Source of the DNA: Ornithinimicrobium sp. INDO-MA30-4
Lineage (GTDB): Bacteria > Actinomycetota > Actinomycetes > Actinomycetales > Dermatophilaceae
NCBI RefSeq assembly: GCF_021535045.1
Contig: NZ_CP091056.1
Location: 62,001 to 126,000 of the forward strand
Direction of reading: 5' to 3'
Length of the DNA stretch: 64,000 bases
Position 1 is the stretch's first letter, and each line of letters begins with the position of its first letter. Below the pieces are notes generated by a model. That model was not told where the DNA came from, ran no database searches, and was given only the letters and a program-made list of their open reading frames with translations. A program made the translations under genes and the position numbers. Of the stretch, positions 11,273 to 21,842 are shown piece by piece.

Positions 11273-12164
11273 GGGTTGACGGCGAAGTCGTTGATAGCGC
11301 CTTCACCTTGACCCCACTCAGCGAGGACTTCCTCGTAGCCACCGCTTTCGACGATCGAGTTCAGGGCGACGACGATGGCGTCGGCCAACTCGGTCTGGTC
11401 CATCGGGATCACGTAGCCGTAGGGAGCTGCGTCGTAGATCTCGCCAACGGCCTCAATGCCGTCAACCTGGGTGATGGCGTAGGAAACAACCGGGCTGTCA
11501 GCGAGCATGGCGTCAGCCTTGCCAGAGACGAGTGCTGCGGTGGCCTGGTCCTGGCCCTCAAACTGCAAGATTTCCATTGGGTTCCCATCGGCTTCGCACG
11601 CCTCGGCCTTCGGCGGCAGGTCATCCAGGTCCTGAACCGTGTTGGCTTGCACCGTGACGGTCAAACCACAGGGGAGTCGGGGTCGACGCTCTCTGGGTTG
11701 CCCTCAGCGACAGCCCACTGGGTGCCAGCGCTGAAATAGTTGACCATGTTGACTTCAGCCTTGCGCTCGTCATTGATGGTGAAGCTGGAGACACCCATCT
11801 CGTACTTGCCACCGTCAACACCGGCAATAATGCTGCCGAAGTCAGCATTCTGGAACTCGACTTCGAGGCCCATTTCTGCAGCGACGGCAGTGAACAAGTC
11901 GATGTCCATTCCGATGATGGTTTCGCCATCGGTGTCGAGGAACTCGCTCGGGGCGTACGAAGCATCGGTGCCAACCACAATCTTGCCGTCTTCCTTGATG
12001 GCGTCGGGGACCATGCCGGCTGCTTCAGACTCGGTGTCCACCTCGGCCGCGGCTTCCGAGCCCGAGTCGGTTTCGGCGTCGTCGCTGCCGCAAGCGGACA
12101 GGGTGAGTGCAACACCGGCCACGAGGGCCATGGAATAGCGTGCACGAGAGGTGTGGAGTTTCAT
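11269..12164 (-). CDS. polar amino-acid ABC transporter substrate-binding lipoprotein (frameshifted)
   Basis: This is a family 3 extracellular solute-binding protein. A signal peptide with lipobox LSAC lies at about residues 20-23, followed by a Ser/Glu/Ala-rich linker. The binding domain begins at KIVVGTDASYAPSEFLD, with GMDIDLFTAVAAEMGL and DAMLADSPVVSYA. It has about 298 residues when one base near 11668 is restored. The ATG at 12164 has a GAAAGG ribosome-binding site upstream. It is first in the operon and is preceded by a leader with three perfect hairpins (12188-12263). Confidence 0.92.
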
Positions 12165-12187
12165 CGACAAACCTTTCAACAGGGGAA

Positions 12188-12263
12188 TGCCCGATTGCCG
12201 GGCACTTGGTGACAGCCGAGTTTTCGGCTGCTCGTCTGCGCAGTAGGGGTGATGCGCAGACGA
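12188..12263 (-). promoter_or_regulatory. triple-hairpin 5' leader of amino-acid ABC operon
   Basis: Three consecutive perfect stem-loops lie in the untranslated leader just upstream of the binding-protein gene. They are TCGTCTGCGC/GCGCAGACGA (12232-12263), CAGCCGA/TCGGCTG (12213-12230) and TGCCCG/CGGGCA (12188-12204). A possible -10 (TAATGT on the minus strand, 12274-12279) would start transcription a few bases before the first stem. A role in transcript stability or ligand- or protein-dependent regulation is inferred. It does not match a riboswitch class I know. Confidence 0.55.
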
Positions 12264-12273
12264 ACCTGTCGCA

Positions 12274-12279
12274 ACATTA
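12274..12279 (-). promoter_or_regulatory. putative -10 element of amino-acid ABC operon
   Basis: TAATGT on the minus strand fits TANNNT and lies about 11 bases before the first leader hairpin. The rest of 12280-12446 is an AT-richer gap serving this operon and the rightward glycosylphosphotransferase gene; nothing else specific was recognised in it. Confidence 0.35.
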
Positions 12280-12446
12280 GGCGAGGTGCGGCCCGTGACA
12301 CACGCTTAAAACAGTAAAGTTTTGGTCAAGATGAAAATTCCGGTTGCATAGTGAACTATCATTACCAGGCAGATCTCCTCCGTGACAGGACAGAAAATCA
12401 ATAAGCTTCATCGCAAATACTTGACTCCCGTGGGGGTTCGTCAGTT

Positions 12447-13896
12447 ATGCCTGAATCGTCTGGCCCGTCCTCTCGCCATTACCTACGGCCTTATTTGCGG
12501 TGGCTTCGTTGGTCCGACGTCTTCGCCATTGGCACCGCTGCCGTGGTCGCCCAGGTGGCCCGTTTCGGGTTCGCCGATGAGTTGCTTGCTTCGGCTGGAG
12601 GGCTGGACGCGGTCAGCTACACCTACGTGTCGATCGCTCTCGTTGTGGGCTGGGCCATTTTTCTGCACCTTCAAGGCGCCTACGACGGACGCTATACCGG
12701 TCACGGGGTGCAGGAGTATCGCGCAGTGGTCAATGCCACGTTTGCGCTCTTCGGCCTCCTAGCGATTGTTTCTTTCGTTTTCAGGCTGGACTTCGCCCGC
12801 GGTTACGTCTTGATTGCCTTTCCCCTTGGCACCCTCCTGCTCCTCACGGGTCGCTGGCTAGCTCGCCGCTGGTTAGTGCATCATCGAGCAGCAGGGAAAT
12901 TGTCCGACAAGGTCTTGGTGGTGGGTGACTACAGCCACGTGAATCAACTGGTCGCTGCCCTGCGGCGCGTCCCAGGGGCTGGATACCAGGTGCATGGAGC
13001 CTGCGTCAGCCACCACACAAGTAGGACGGGGACCGTCGCCGGTGTGCCGATCGTAGGGGATGCTGACGAAGTAGCTGAGCAGGCACGAACTTTGGGCATC
13101 GATGTCGTGGCCGTTTCTTCGTCGGCGGGCCTCGGCTCCAATGGCTTGCGCGAGCTCGGCTGGGCTCTCGAGGGATCCAATATCGACTTGGTTGTGTCGC
13201 CGGACATCATGGACGTCGCTGGTCCTCGGTGAAAACCCGCCCAGTTCAGGGGTTGCCGTTGATCCACGTCGAATCGCCGACGTTTGCTGGCCCGCAATTG
13301 ATCTTCAAGCAACTTCTCGACAAGTTGTTGGCTGTTGCGCTGTTGTTGATCTTTTCTCCGCTGATGATTGCTGTGGCTTTCTCGATTTACCGCGGAGACC
13401 GGGGACCAATCTTTTTCCGGCAAGAGCGGGTCGGTCGTGGCGGCGACACCTTCCGGATGTGGAAGTTCCGCAGCATGGTGACCGGCGCTGAAGATCAGCG
13501 TGCAGGCTTGATGGACCAGAACGATGGCGCGGGTCCGCTTTTCAAAATGAAGGATGACCCACGGGTGACCAAGATTGGTGCGTTCATCCGGCGCTACAGC
13601 ATTGACGAGCTGCCCCAACTCTTTAACGTGCTCGTTGGCGATATGAGTGTTGTCGGGCCACGGCCCCCTTGCCCAGCGAGGTTGCAGAGTATGAGGAGGC
13701 TGCGCATCGCAGGCTCTTGGTGCGGCCCGGCATGACTGGCTTGTGGCAGATCAGCGGTCGCAGCGACCTGGAGTGGTCCGAGGCGGTCCGGCTTGACCTG
13801 TACTACGTCGAAAACTGGACTCCGGTTCTTGATGTCATGATCCTCTGGCGCACCGTGGCTGTCGTGTTGTTCCCGGACAAGGCTGGTGCCTACTAA
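12447..13896 (+). CDS. polyprenyl glycosylphosphotransferase (frameshifted)
   Basis: This belongs to the WbaP/CpsE-type sugar transferases that move a sugar-1-phosphate onto undecaprenyl phosphate to start exopolysaccharide or glycan assembly. The N-terminal third has about five hydrophobic segments. A Rossmann-like CoA-binding domain follows (KVLVVGDYSHVNQL). The C-terminal catalytic domain has RQERVGRGGDTFRMWKFRSM, RRYSIDELPQLFNVL and DMSVVGPRPP. Frame breaks near 13230 and 13672 are each fixed by one base, giving about 483 residues. It stands alone, with no polysaccharide cluster around it. Confidence 0.88.
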
Positions 13897-13905
13897 AGTT
13901 CGAGT

Positions 13906-14834
13906 GTGAGCGCACCAGTCGATATCTCCTACCTCGGGCCGAGCGGCACCTTCACTGAGCAAGCTGTCCTGGCTCTGGTGGAGGGACAGACAGCCTCAAC
14001 TTCGCCCGCGCCGACGGTTCGAGCGGCCCTCGACGATGTGCGTACTGGCCGGGCGCGCAGTGCGGTCGTGCCTTTGAGAATTCAGTCGAAGGCTCCGTCT
14101 CGGCGACGCTTGACGGGCTAATCCACGGCTCACCGCTGGTGATTGTCCGGGAAGTAGAAGTCTCAGTTCGGTTTGCTGTGGTGGCGCGGCCAGGCACGCG
14201 ACTGAGCGACATTAAGCGCTTGGCCACTCATCCACACGCCGCAGCACAAACCCGCCAGTGGATTGCTCACCACATCCCGCTTGCCCAAGTTATGCCTGAG
14301 GCCTCCACAGCAGGGGCAGCCGAGTTAGTGGCAGCCGGACAGTATGACGCAGCGATCGCATCTGAGTTAGCAGGGGTTCGCCATGGGCTCGTGATTGTTG
14401 CTGACGACATTGCTGATCGCGCTGGCGCGGTGACCCGCTTCGTGCAGGTGCGACAGCCTGGGCCGCCGGAGGCGATGACTGGGGCAGACAACACCACAAT
14501 GGTTGCCTACTTGCACGAGAACGGTCCTGGAGCCTTGCTCGAGATTCTTGAGCAGTTCGCTACCCGAGGCGTTGACCTGCGTCGCTTGGAATCGCGGCCG
14601 ACCGGAGACGGGTTGGGGGAGTACTGCTTCGCGATTGACGCTGATGCGCACATCGATGAGCCGCGGATGGCCGAGGCATTGACTGGTCTGCACCGCACGT
14701 CTTCCAAGGTGCTCTTCTTGGGCAGTTATCCCCGAGCCGATGGTCGAGTGACGCCAGCCCCACACGGAGCCGACGTCACGTCATACCGGGCGGCTAGCGA
14801 TTGGGTGCAGTCGCTCCGAGGCGGCAACCGCTAG
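13906..14834 (+). CDS. pheA: prephenate dehydratase (frameshifted)
   Basis: This converts prephenate to phenylpyruvate in phenylalanine biosynthesis. The catalytic domain starts with ISYLGPSGTFTEQA and includes the restored FENSVEGSV motif. A C-terminal ACT regulatory domain follows (near residues 200-280), with LHENGPGALLEILEQFATRGVDLRRLESRP, which normally binds phenylalanine. One T is missing near 14074 (CCTTTGAG for CCTTTTGAG). It has about 310 residues and no chorismate mutase domain, typical for actinobacterial PheA. The GTG start lies 10 bases after the glycosylphosphotransferase gene. Confidence 0.93.
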
Positions 14835-14865
14835 CGGGAGCCCAGGTAGTCGGCGTTGACCCCGG

Positions 14866-15525
14866 TTAGCCGTCAAGTTGCAGCCAGCGCTGCCAGCCGT
14901 GGTGCAGCACGAGCCAAGCGATCAAGCCGTAGCCTGCCTGCCCAGGGTGGACTCCATCGCCGGCGGCCAGGTCTGACTGCCACTGCTCGTGGTCGCGCAA
15001 CGGGAAGAAGCAGTCGACATAGGGCACGCCGCGGCGTGAGCAGACGTCAGCCTGAGCCTCAGCTAGCACCTGCAGCCGAGCATTCTCGTCGGTGTCCAGG
15101 GTCGGGGTTGGCCCAACGACGAAGGTAGCGATACCGGTGGCGGCCGCCTCATCAAGCACGTTGGCCAAGTTGAGCCGCGACCGGGCAGTGCTAATCCCAC
15201 CATCTAGATCACGGGCGCCGACACCAATGACAAGTCGACGTTCAGTGCGGTCTTCCCAGCGCGGCGGGCACTCGGTGCGCCACCGGTTCATCACTTCGGC
15301 GCTGGAATCACCACGCACACCCAGGTTGTATGCGGTCAGGTCGGCTCCGTGGGTTGGCGTGCGTCCCACAACGCGACTCACCCAACCAAGGGCCTTGGGG
15401 TCGCCGTAGCCCGCGACGAAGCCGTCTCCAACGAAACACACCCCGATGTCGCGGGGGCCATCGGTGACCTGAAACTCCGCGCTGGGGGTGAACTCCATCG
15501 GAGCTTGGTCTGGGCCGGTTGTCAC
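14866..15525 (-). CDS. SGNH/GDSL-like protein lacking the catalytic serine
   Basis: This 219-residue protein has the SGNH hydrolase layout: block I (VGDGFVAGYGDPKALGW), block II (YNLGVRGDSS), block III (IGVGARDLDGG) and block V (DGVHPGQAGY, with the Asp and His). In block I the nucleophilic Ser of GDS is replaced by Gly (GDG). Block III has GARD instead of GxND. It may therefore be inactive or non-hydrolytic. It has no signal peptide, so it is probably cytoplasmic. The frame is intact and the substitution is not at a frameshift. Confidence 0.75.
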   Translation of the reverse strand: MTTGPDQAPMEFTPSAEFQVTDGPRDIGVCFVGDGFVAGYGDPKALGWVSRVVGRTPTHGADLTAYNLGVRGDSSAEVMNRWRTECPPRWEDRTERRLVIGVGARDLDGGISTARSRLNLANVLDEAAATGIATFVVGPTPTLDTDENARLQVLAEAQADVCSRRGVPYVDCFFPLRDHEQWQSDLAAGDGVHPGQAGYGLIAWLVLHHGWQRWLQLDG

Positions 15526-15552
15526 AGTGACTGCCTTTCGCTGCTGAGGTCA

Positions 15553-15584
15553 CTCTTGGGTGCGGCAAGCGCCACACCCAAGAG
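15553..15584 (-). terminator. strong stem-loop downstream of GNAT gene
   Basis: CTCTTGGGTG (15553-15562) pairs perfectly with CACCCAAGAG (15575-15584), with an inner GGC/GCC pairing. It lies between the end of the GNAT gene and the start of the SGNH gene, both leftward. It is likely a terminator for the kgd-GNAT unit, although no U tract follows. Confidence 0.55.
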
Positions 15585-15614
15585 CCTAACGTCGTATTAC
15601 CCGAAGTTGCGGGA

Positions 15615-16656
15615 TCACGACGCGAAGACGTTCACATCCTTGTGCCAAGACTGTGTGATGTACGACGTCTTCCAGCCCATTGAGGTGTAGAGGCCATCGG
15701 CGCCGGTGGGGGAATCGGCGTCAACTTCCAATGCAACTGAGCCACGTCCGCGCTCGGCAGCATCGGCAATAACCGTGTTCAGCAGGGCTTTGGCGACACC
15801 GCGACCACGTGCTCGCTTGTGCACTCGATGTAGTCAACGTAGGAGGCATCCGCCTTGGGGTTGCCCTCGGAGTCAACTCGGCCAGTGAGCGCCGCAGCGA
15901 CGACGGCGCCAGCCGGTTTGCCATCAACGGTGGCCAACCACCAGTGATCCCAGCGGTGACCGGGGTCTTCCCGCAACCTACCCAGGAACTCCTCGAAAGT
16001 TTCACGGTAGGAGTTGAAGTGGTCGGCAAACGACTCCTCCAGCACAAAGTGCACATCGCGCAGGTCTTGTTCTGTGGGCAGTTTGTCGGTGTTGTTTCGC
16101 GCCACGCGGCGGATCTCGACGCCTTCACGCAAAGTGCCGACGGCATCTTCATCGCCAGGCTCAGTCGGGCGCGACATCTGCCACCATTCGCGCACGTTCT
16201 CAAAGCCCGTTTCAGTCAGCCAACGCGCTTGGCGCTTGTCTTCCTTGAACGCACCCGAGTCCATCTGGGTGACCTCAAGGCCGCGCTCGGCGCCGATCTG
16301 GATCGAGAACTCTTTGGCTTTGGCAAAACTGAACTCAGCAGTCATGTCGGCCAATTCAGGATCAAAGTGGTGGTCCACGGTGATCCCCACGAGAACGCGG
16401 CCCTTGGCTCGGTCATGGCAGGAGATCCAGGCGCGAGCCTTGCCTTGATCATCTCGCACCAAAAGGTGGGTATGCGTGCGCGCGCCTCGGCCGGTTACCT
16501 CGGCTGCGACGTTCTCGCTATCGGCACCCGGGAAGCCTCGAGCCTCTTCCTCGTGCAGCCGCAATAACTCGACGAGGTCAGGGATGTCAGCCTCGGTCGG
16601 CTCAGCGGCCGTCCAGCCGTCGGGCAGCGTCGGACTAGGGGTGGGGATGCGCTCAT
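15615..16656 (-). CDS. tandem GNAT-family acetyltransferase (frameshifted)
   Basis: This protein of about 347 residues has two GNAT-like halves, the arrangement seen in mycothiol synthase and related actinobacterial acetyltransferases. The C-terminal half has the acetyl-CoA loop KRARGRGVAKALLN and a typical YTSMGW strand. The N-terminal half is more degenerate. The ATG at 16656 has GAGGAG six bases upstream. One base is missing within the first ten codons (near 16640) and another near 15820. It begins 7 bases after kgd, so it is probably cotranscribed. The substrate is unknown; mycothiol synthase itself is possible but not supported by specific residues. Confidence 0.75.
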
Positions 16657-16663
16657 GATCTCC

Positions 16664-19600
16664 TCAGCGGTCAAAAGCCTTGGCCACAAGTGCGGCCTGT
16701 TCAACGGCGTGCACCTTGGCTGAACCCGTGGCAGGTGAGGCAGCAGCTGGGCGCGAAACAACTCGCAAGCCCCGCTCCACACCCAACTCACGCAGAGCCG
16801 GCGGCAGGTTCAAGGCCATAAATGGCCAAGCGCCTTGATTCTCTGGCTCGTTCTGGACCCAGACCAACTCGGCATCTGGGTAGTCGCCAACCAGGTCCGC
16901 GATGGCGGCGGCGGGAGTCGGGTACAACTGCTCCACCCGCAAGATGACGGTGTTCTCGTCCTCGCGCTTGGCGCGCTCTTCTTCCAGGTCATAGACCAAC
17001 TTGAGGAAGCCAAAGCACACGGTCAACCGGTCCTGCCGCGGCGCGGTTATCTGCCAACACAGCACGGAAGGTGCCGTTGGTGAAGTCCTCCGGCGCGCTG
17101 GCGGCAGCCTTGTGCCGGAGCATGCCCTTGGGCGTGAAAACGATCAACGGGGTGCGCGGACGGGCATATGCCTGACTGCGCAGCAGGTGGAAGTACGACG
17201 CCGGTGTGGAGGGGTAGGCGACCGTCATGTTGTCTTCTGCGCACATCTGCAGGAAGCGCTCGATGCGTGCGGAGGAGTGGTCCGGGCCCTGTCCCTCATA
17301 CCCATGCGGCAGCAACAGGACAACAGATGAGCGCTGGTCCCACTTCTGCTGAGACGACGAAATGAACTCATCAATGATGGTCTGGGCGCCGTTGACGAAG
17401 TCACCAAACTGGGCTTCCCACAGCACCAAAGCGTTCGGGTTCTCAACTGAGTAGCCATACTCAAAGCCCATGGCGGCGTACTCGCTCAGCAGCGAGTCGT
17501 AGATCCACAACTTTGCCTGGTCGTCGGAGAGTTGACCCAACGGGCCCCATTCGGCGGCGTTTCGCTTGTCCGTGAGCACTGCGTGACGCTGCACAAAGGT
17601 GCCTCGCCGCGAGTCTTGACCCGCCATACGCACCGGAGTCTGCTCCATGAGCAGAGAGCCAATCGCGAGCAACTCGCCCAGGGCCCAGTCGATGCTGCCC
17701 TTGCGGGTCATCTCCTGGCGCTTGGTCATCAACTGCGCCAACTTCGGGTGCACGGTGAAGCCATCAGGGTGTCAACAAACGAGTCACCAATGCGATGCAG
17801 CGTCTCTTCATCGATGGCGCTGTTCACCTTGCGGTGCTTGCTTTGCTCGTCGCGCTCTTGAGCCTGTGGGCGCTCAAGCCCACCGCTTTGGCCGTCCTCG
17901 CCCTTCAGCGCCGCCTTGGTCTCGGTGAAGACCTGCTCCAACTGCTTCTGGTAGTCGCGCAAAGCCTCTTCGGCGTCGTCCACGGTGATGTCACCACGGC
18001 CAACGAGCGAGTCGGTGTAGATCTTGCGGACCGAACGCTTGGACTCGATCAGTTCGTACATCAGCGGCTGCGTCATCGAGGGTCATCGCCCTCGTTGTGA
18101 CCACGGCGTCGGTAGCAAACCATGTCGATCACGACGTCCTTGTTGAACGCCTGGCGGTAGTCGTACGCCAACTGGGCGACCCGGACACACGCCTCGGGGT
18201 CATCGCCGTTCACGTGGAAGATCGGCGCCTGCACCATGCGAGCCACATCTGTGCAATAGACAGAGGAACGCGACTGCGACGGACTGGTGGTGAAGCCGAC
18301 CTGGTTGTTGACGATGACGTGAATCGTGCCACCGGTGCGGTAACCGCGCAGTTGGGACAGGTTGAGCGTTTCGGCCACCACACCCTGCCCGGCGAAGGCA
18401 GCGTCACCGTGCATCAAGACAGGCAGGACGCTGAACTCTTCGCCCTTGTCCAACTTGTCCTGCTTAGCCCGCACGATGCCCTCAAGCACCGGGTTGACTG
18501 CCTCCAAGTGGGAGGGGTTCGCAGCCAAGTAGACGTTGGTGGTCTCACCTTCTTCGGTCTCGAAGGTGCCTTCGGTGCCCAGGTGGTACTTGACGTCACC
18601 GGAGCCCTGGACGGATCCGGGCTGTTGCTTACCTTCGAACTCGCGGAAAATCTGTCCGTAGGACTTGCCAGCCAAGTTGGCCAAGACGTTGAGACGGCCA
18701 CGGTGCGGCATACCGATGCAGACCTCGTCGAGGCTCTCTTCGGCAGCCTGAGTCAAGATCCGGTCCAGCAGTGGGATGACCGACTCGCCACCCTCCAAGC
18801 TAAATCGCTTCTGGCCGACAAACTTCGTCTGCAAGAACGTCTCGAAGGCTTCACCCGAGTTCAGCCGGCGCAAGATGCGCAGGTGCTCGGCAGGGCTGGA
18901 CTTCGTGTAGGGGACCTCAACGCGTTCCTGGATCCAGGCTCGCTGCTCTGGATCCTGAATGTGCATGTACTCGATGCCAGTGGTCCGGCAATACGAGTCA
19001 CGCAGCGTCCCGAGAATACTGCGCAAAGTGAGGCGCTTCTCGTGCCCGAATCCGCCGGTCGCGAATGAACGGTCAAGGTCCCAAGGGTCAAGCCGTGGTT
19101 GGTGATGTCCAAGTCGTGGTGACGACGCTGCTGATATTCGAGGGGGTCGGTGTCGGCCATCAGGTGACCACGGACCCGGTATGCGTGGATCAGCTCCTGC
19201 ACACGTGAGGTCTTGGAGATGTCGTCCTCATGCGAGGCCGAGATGTCCGGCGACCAGCGGATCGGCTCGTAGGGGATCCGCAAGGAGGCAAAGATCTCGT
19301 CAAAGAAGTCATCGCCGCCTAGCAGCAACGAGTGCATCTGCTTCAAGAACTCACCAGAGGCTGCGCCCTGGATGATCCGGTGGTCATACGTCGAGGTCAG
19401 CGTCAGGATCTTGCTGACCGCATTGTTGGCGATGGTCTTGGCGCTCGCACCCTGCCATTCGGCGGGGTAGTCCAACGCGCCGACGCCGATGATGGCGCCT
19501 TGGCCCTGCATCAGTCGGGGCACCGAGTGGACGGTGCCGATGCCGCCGGGATTGGTCAGGGTGATGGTGGTGCCCTGGTGGTCGGGCATCGTGAGTTTGC

Positions 19601-20470
19601 CGTCGCGAGCCTTGCGAATGAGGTCCTCGTAAGCCTGGAAGAAGCTGTTGAAGTCCATCTCTTCGGTGCTCTTGATGCTGGGCACCAAAAGTTGACGCGA
19701 GCCATCGGGCTTCGGCAGGTCAATAGCAATACCCAGGTTGATGTGGACTGGCTCCACCAGAACAGGCTTGCCTTCGCGCATCTCAAAGCCGTTGTTCATC
19801 GAAGGCATCGAGCGCGCGGCCTTGACCATCGCATACCCAATGAGGTGGGTGAACGAAACCTTGCCGCCCCGCGTGCGGGTCAGGTGATTGTTGATCACGG
19901 TGCGGTTGTCGATCAGCAACTTCGCTGGCAGCGAGCGGACACTCGTTGCGGTTGGGACCGTGAGGCTTGCCTCCATGTTGGAGACAACGCGAGCATTTGC
20001 GCCGCGCAAGGTGGTGGCCTGCGACTCTTCCTGAGGGCGAGTGCTCTTGCGGGCCGGAGTGTCGCGCGGGGTGGGCGAAGCCACCTCTTCCTTCTTGGTC
20101 AAGGGTTCCTTCTTGGGGTCGGTCTTTGGCCCAGCAGGCTTCTTTGCCGCTGGCTCGCTCTTGGGGGTTTCTTTGGCCTCAGACTCGCTCTTGGCCTCTT
20201 GCTTGGCCGGAGACTCTGCTTTCGGCGTGGGCTTCGTTGGCTCAGCAGGAGTCTTGTCGGCTGCTGGCTTGGACGCTTTGCCCTTGTCGCCATCTGCGTC
20301 GGCCTTTGAGTCCGAACCCGCTTCACCACCAGCCCCAGCGAAGTAACTTCGCCACTCGGGCGAGACGGACGACTCGTCGGCTAAGTACATGTCGCGCATG
20401 TCTTCGACGAGCCATTCATTGGCTCCAAAATCTGCCAACGGGTTGTCGTTGCTGGGGGCTGCGTTGCCAC
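16664..20470 (-). CDS. kgd: multifunctional 2-oxoglutarate decarboxylase/dehydrogenase (frameshifted)
   Basis: This is the actinobacterial fused E1o/E2o-like enzyme (Kgd/OdhA) of the TCA cycle, which is ThDP-dependent. Domains in order are an N-terminal [11 protein letters not shown] segment, a Lys/Pro/Ala/Glu-rich linker (about residues 45-125), an E2-type acyltransferase domain with the active-site motif [13 protein letters not shown], and the E1 domains with [17 protein letters not shown] and HNEGDDPS. A transketolase-like C terminus ends the protein at VAKAFDR. It has about 1270 residues. Frame breaks lie near 19092, 18080, 17768 and 17013, each fixed by one base. The start is uncertain: GTG 20470 has AGGAAGAGG upstream but needs one more base, and TTG 20438 is the in-frame alternative. 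In relatives, Kgd is restrained by the FHA protein GarA/OdhI, not seen here. Confidence 0.92.
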
Positions 20471-20676
20471 GGCGTGAACGCCTCTTCCTGACCGGGTTGA
20501 TAAGAAGGAATCGTGCGTAACCACACTAGCCGTTCGAGCGACTGATTTCGCTGAGGGTGAGACTTTTGATTGAAATCGTGAGTCGTGGGTTCACCTTCGG
20601 TTTACGCGTTCACTGCTGAGAGCACGTCATCTGCATGTCTATGGCTGGCTCGCCAATTTGCGGATACGGTTTAACG

Positions 20677-21614
20677 ATGGCGATCTTTGACCGTGCAAAA
20701 ACGTTGATCAGGGCTGCGCCGCAGTCAGCAGCAGACGCGCCGCCGCAGTATCGGGCAGTGGTGAAGTTCAGCGTCTTCGACCCCAACTGGACAGGTTGGC
20801 GAGCCACGAACGCGGGCTTTTTGGTAGCGCGCAGGAGTACCGCGACCATCTTTGGGGCGAAGGCAGGATGAAGACGCGGTTGAAGATCTTTGGGGAGTGG
20901 GCCGCCCCGCACTATCAAGCGATGGCACAGCGGCACGACTTTCGGGTTTTGGTGCAATATTCGCCGGACCTGCCAAAGCCTTACTTTCGACAGTTGCGAT
21001 CGTTAGCCGAGACATACCCAGCCTTGCGGCTCGTGCCGACAGAAACTTTCGTCCAATCGGATGTTGGAATCCGCGAGGATTTGCAGGCCGACGGCAAGAC
21101 GGGTCCGGTCGTGATGTTGAGGGTCGACGACGACGACATCATGAGCGCTGATTTCCTTGACCAGTTGGCGCCCTACGTGACTCCTGAGCACCATGGTTGG
21201 GTCATTAGCCTGGGGTACGGTTTGGCGGCTCGCACGGATAGCAAGGGCCTCATTGACTTCCGGCCTTTGGTTTCGCCACTGATCGCTATTGGACAGGCTT
21301 ACGTGGGTCGATTTGATGCCGAGTCAGGCGGACTCGAAATGTCGCCACTGCTGCATCACCGGCTAGTGCACCGCCAGTTGCCCACCATCATTGACTCGCG
21401 AGCCCTCGCCTGGGTGCATGTTAAGCACCCGTGGCAAGACACTCGGCTAGGCATGGAGGCGGAGGAAGCGCGGACCCGGATGATCAACGGCCATCGGAAA
21501 CTGCCGCAGTACGAAGACGGTTGGGGCAGCGTAAGGGACGCTTTCCCGTATCTGGACGCCCACATCAAGCGTGCCCAGGGTCCGGCAGCACGATCTGACG
21601 GCAACCAAAGATAG
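20677..21614 (+). CDS. putative rhamnosyltransferase-like protein (frameshifted)
   Basis: This resembles the 'putative rhamnosyl transferase' family (Pfam PF11316). It has an N-terminal strand VVKFSVFDPNW, then RMKTRLKIFGEWAAPHYQAMAQ and FRVLVQYSPDLPKPYFRQL, and an aspartate-rich metal or nucleotide-sugar motif RVDDDDIMSADFLDQL. The ATG at 20677 begins MAIFDRAKTLIR. One base is missing near 20815. About 313 residues are recovered. No glycan cluster surrounds it. The upstream gap to kgd (20471-20676) shows no recognised gene. The acceptor is unknown. Confidence 0.65.
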
Positions 21615-21626
21615 GCCAGCACAACA

Positions 21627-21658
21627 ATAGTGGCCCTACGTTTCCGTAGGGCCACTAT
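21627..21658. terminator. perfect 14-bp stem-loop, bidirectional terminator candidate
   Basis: ATAGTGGCCCTACG (21627-21640) and CGTAGGGCCACTAT (21645-21658) form a perfect 14-bp stem with a TTTC loop. It sits between the rightward glycosyltransferase gene and the leftward tRNA-Arg gene, so it could end both transcripts. Confidence 0.7.
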
Positions 21659-21684
21659 CGCTGATGTCGGAAGACATCACATTG

Positions 21685-21756
21685 CGCCCCCGGCAGGATT
21701 CGAACCTGCGCTCCCGCCTCCGGAGGGCGGTGCTCTATCCCCTGAGCTACGGGGGC
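21685..21756 (-). tRNA. tRNA-Arg (CCG anticodon)
   Basis: On the minus strand the acceptor stem GCCCCCG/CGGGGGC is followed by a D arm (GCTC/GAGC). The anticodon stem is CCGCC/GGCGG with loop CTCCGGA, so the anticodon is CCG and reads CGG Arg codons. The T arm is GCAGG-TTCGAAT-CCTGC with the conserved TTCGA loop. All stems are perfect. CCA is not encoded. It lies 86 bases from argS and points away from it. Confidence 0.95.
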
Positions 21757-21842
21757 AACAGCCACAGACAATATCAGCACCGTGGCGCTCATCACGATTC
21801 TGTCGATGAGTGGGGGTATGCGTTCTCCCTTAGACTGATGGG

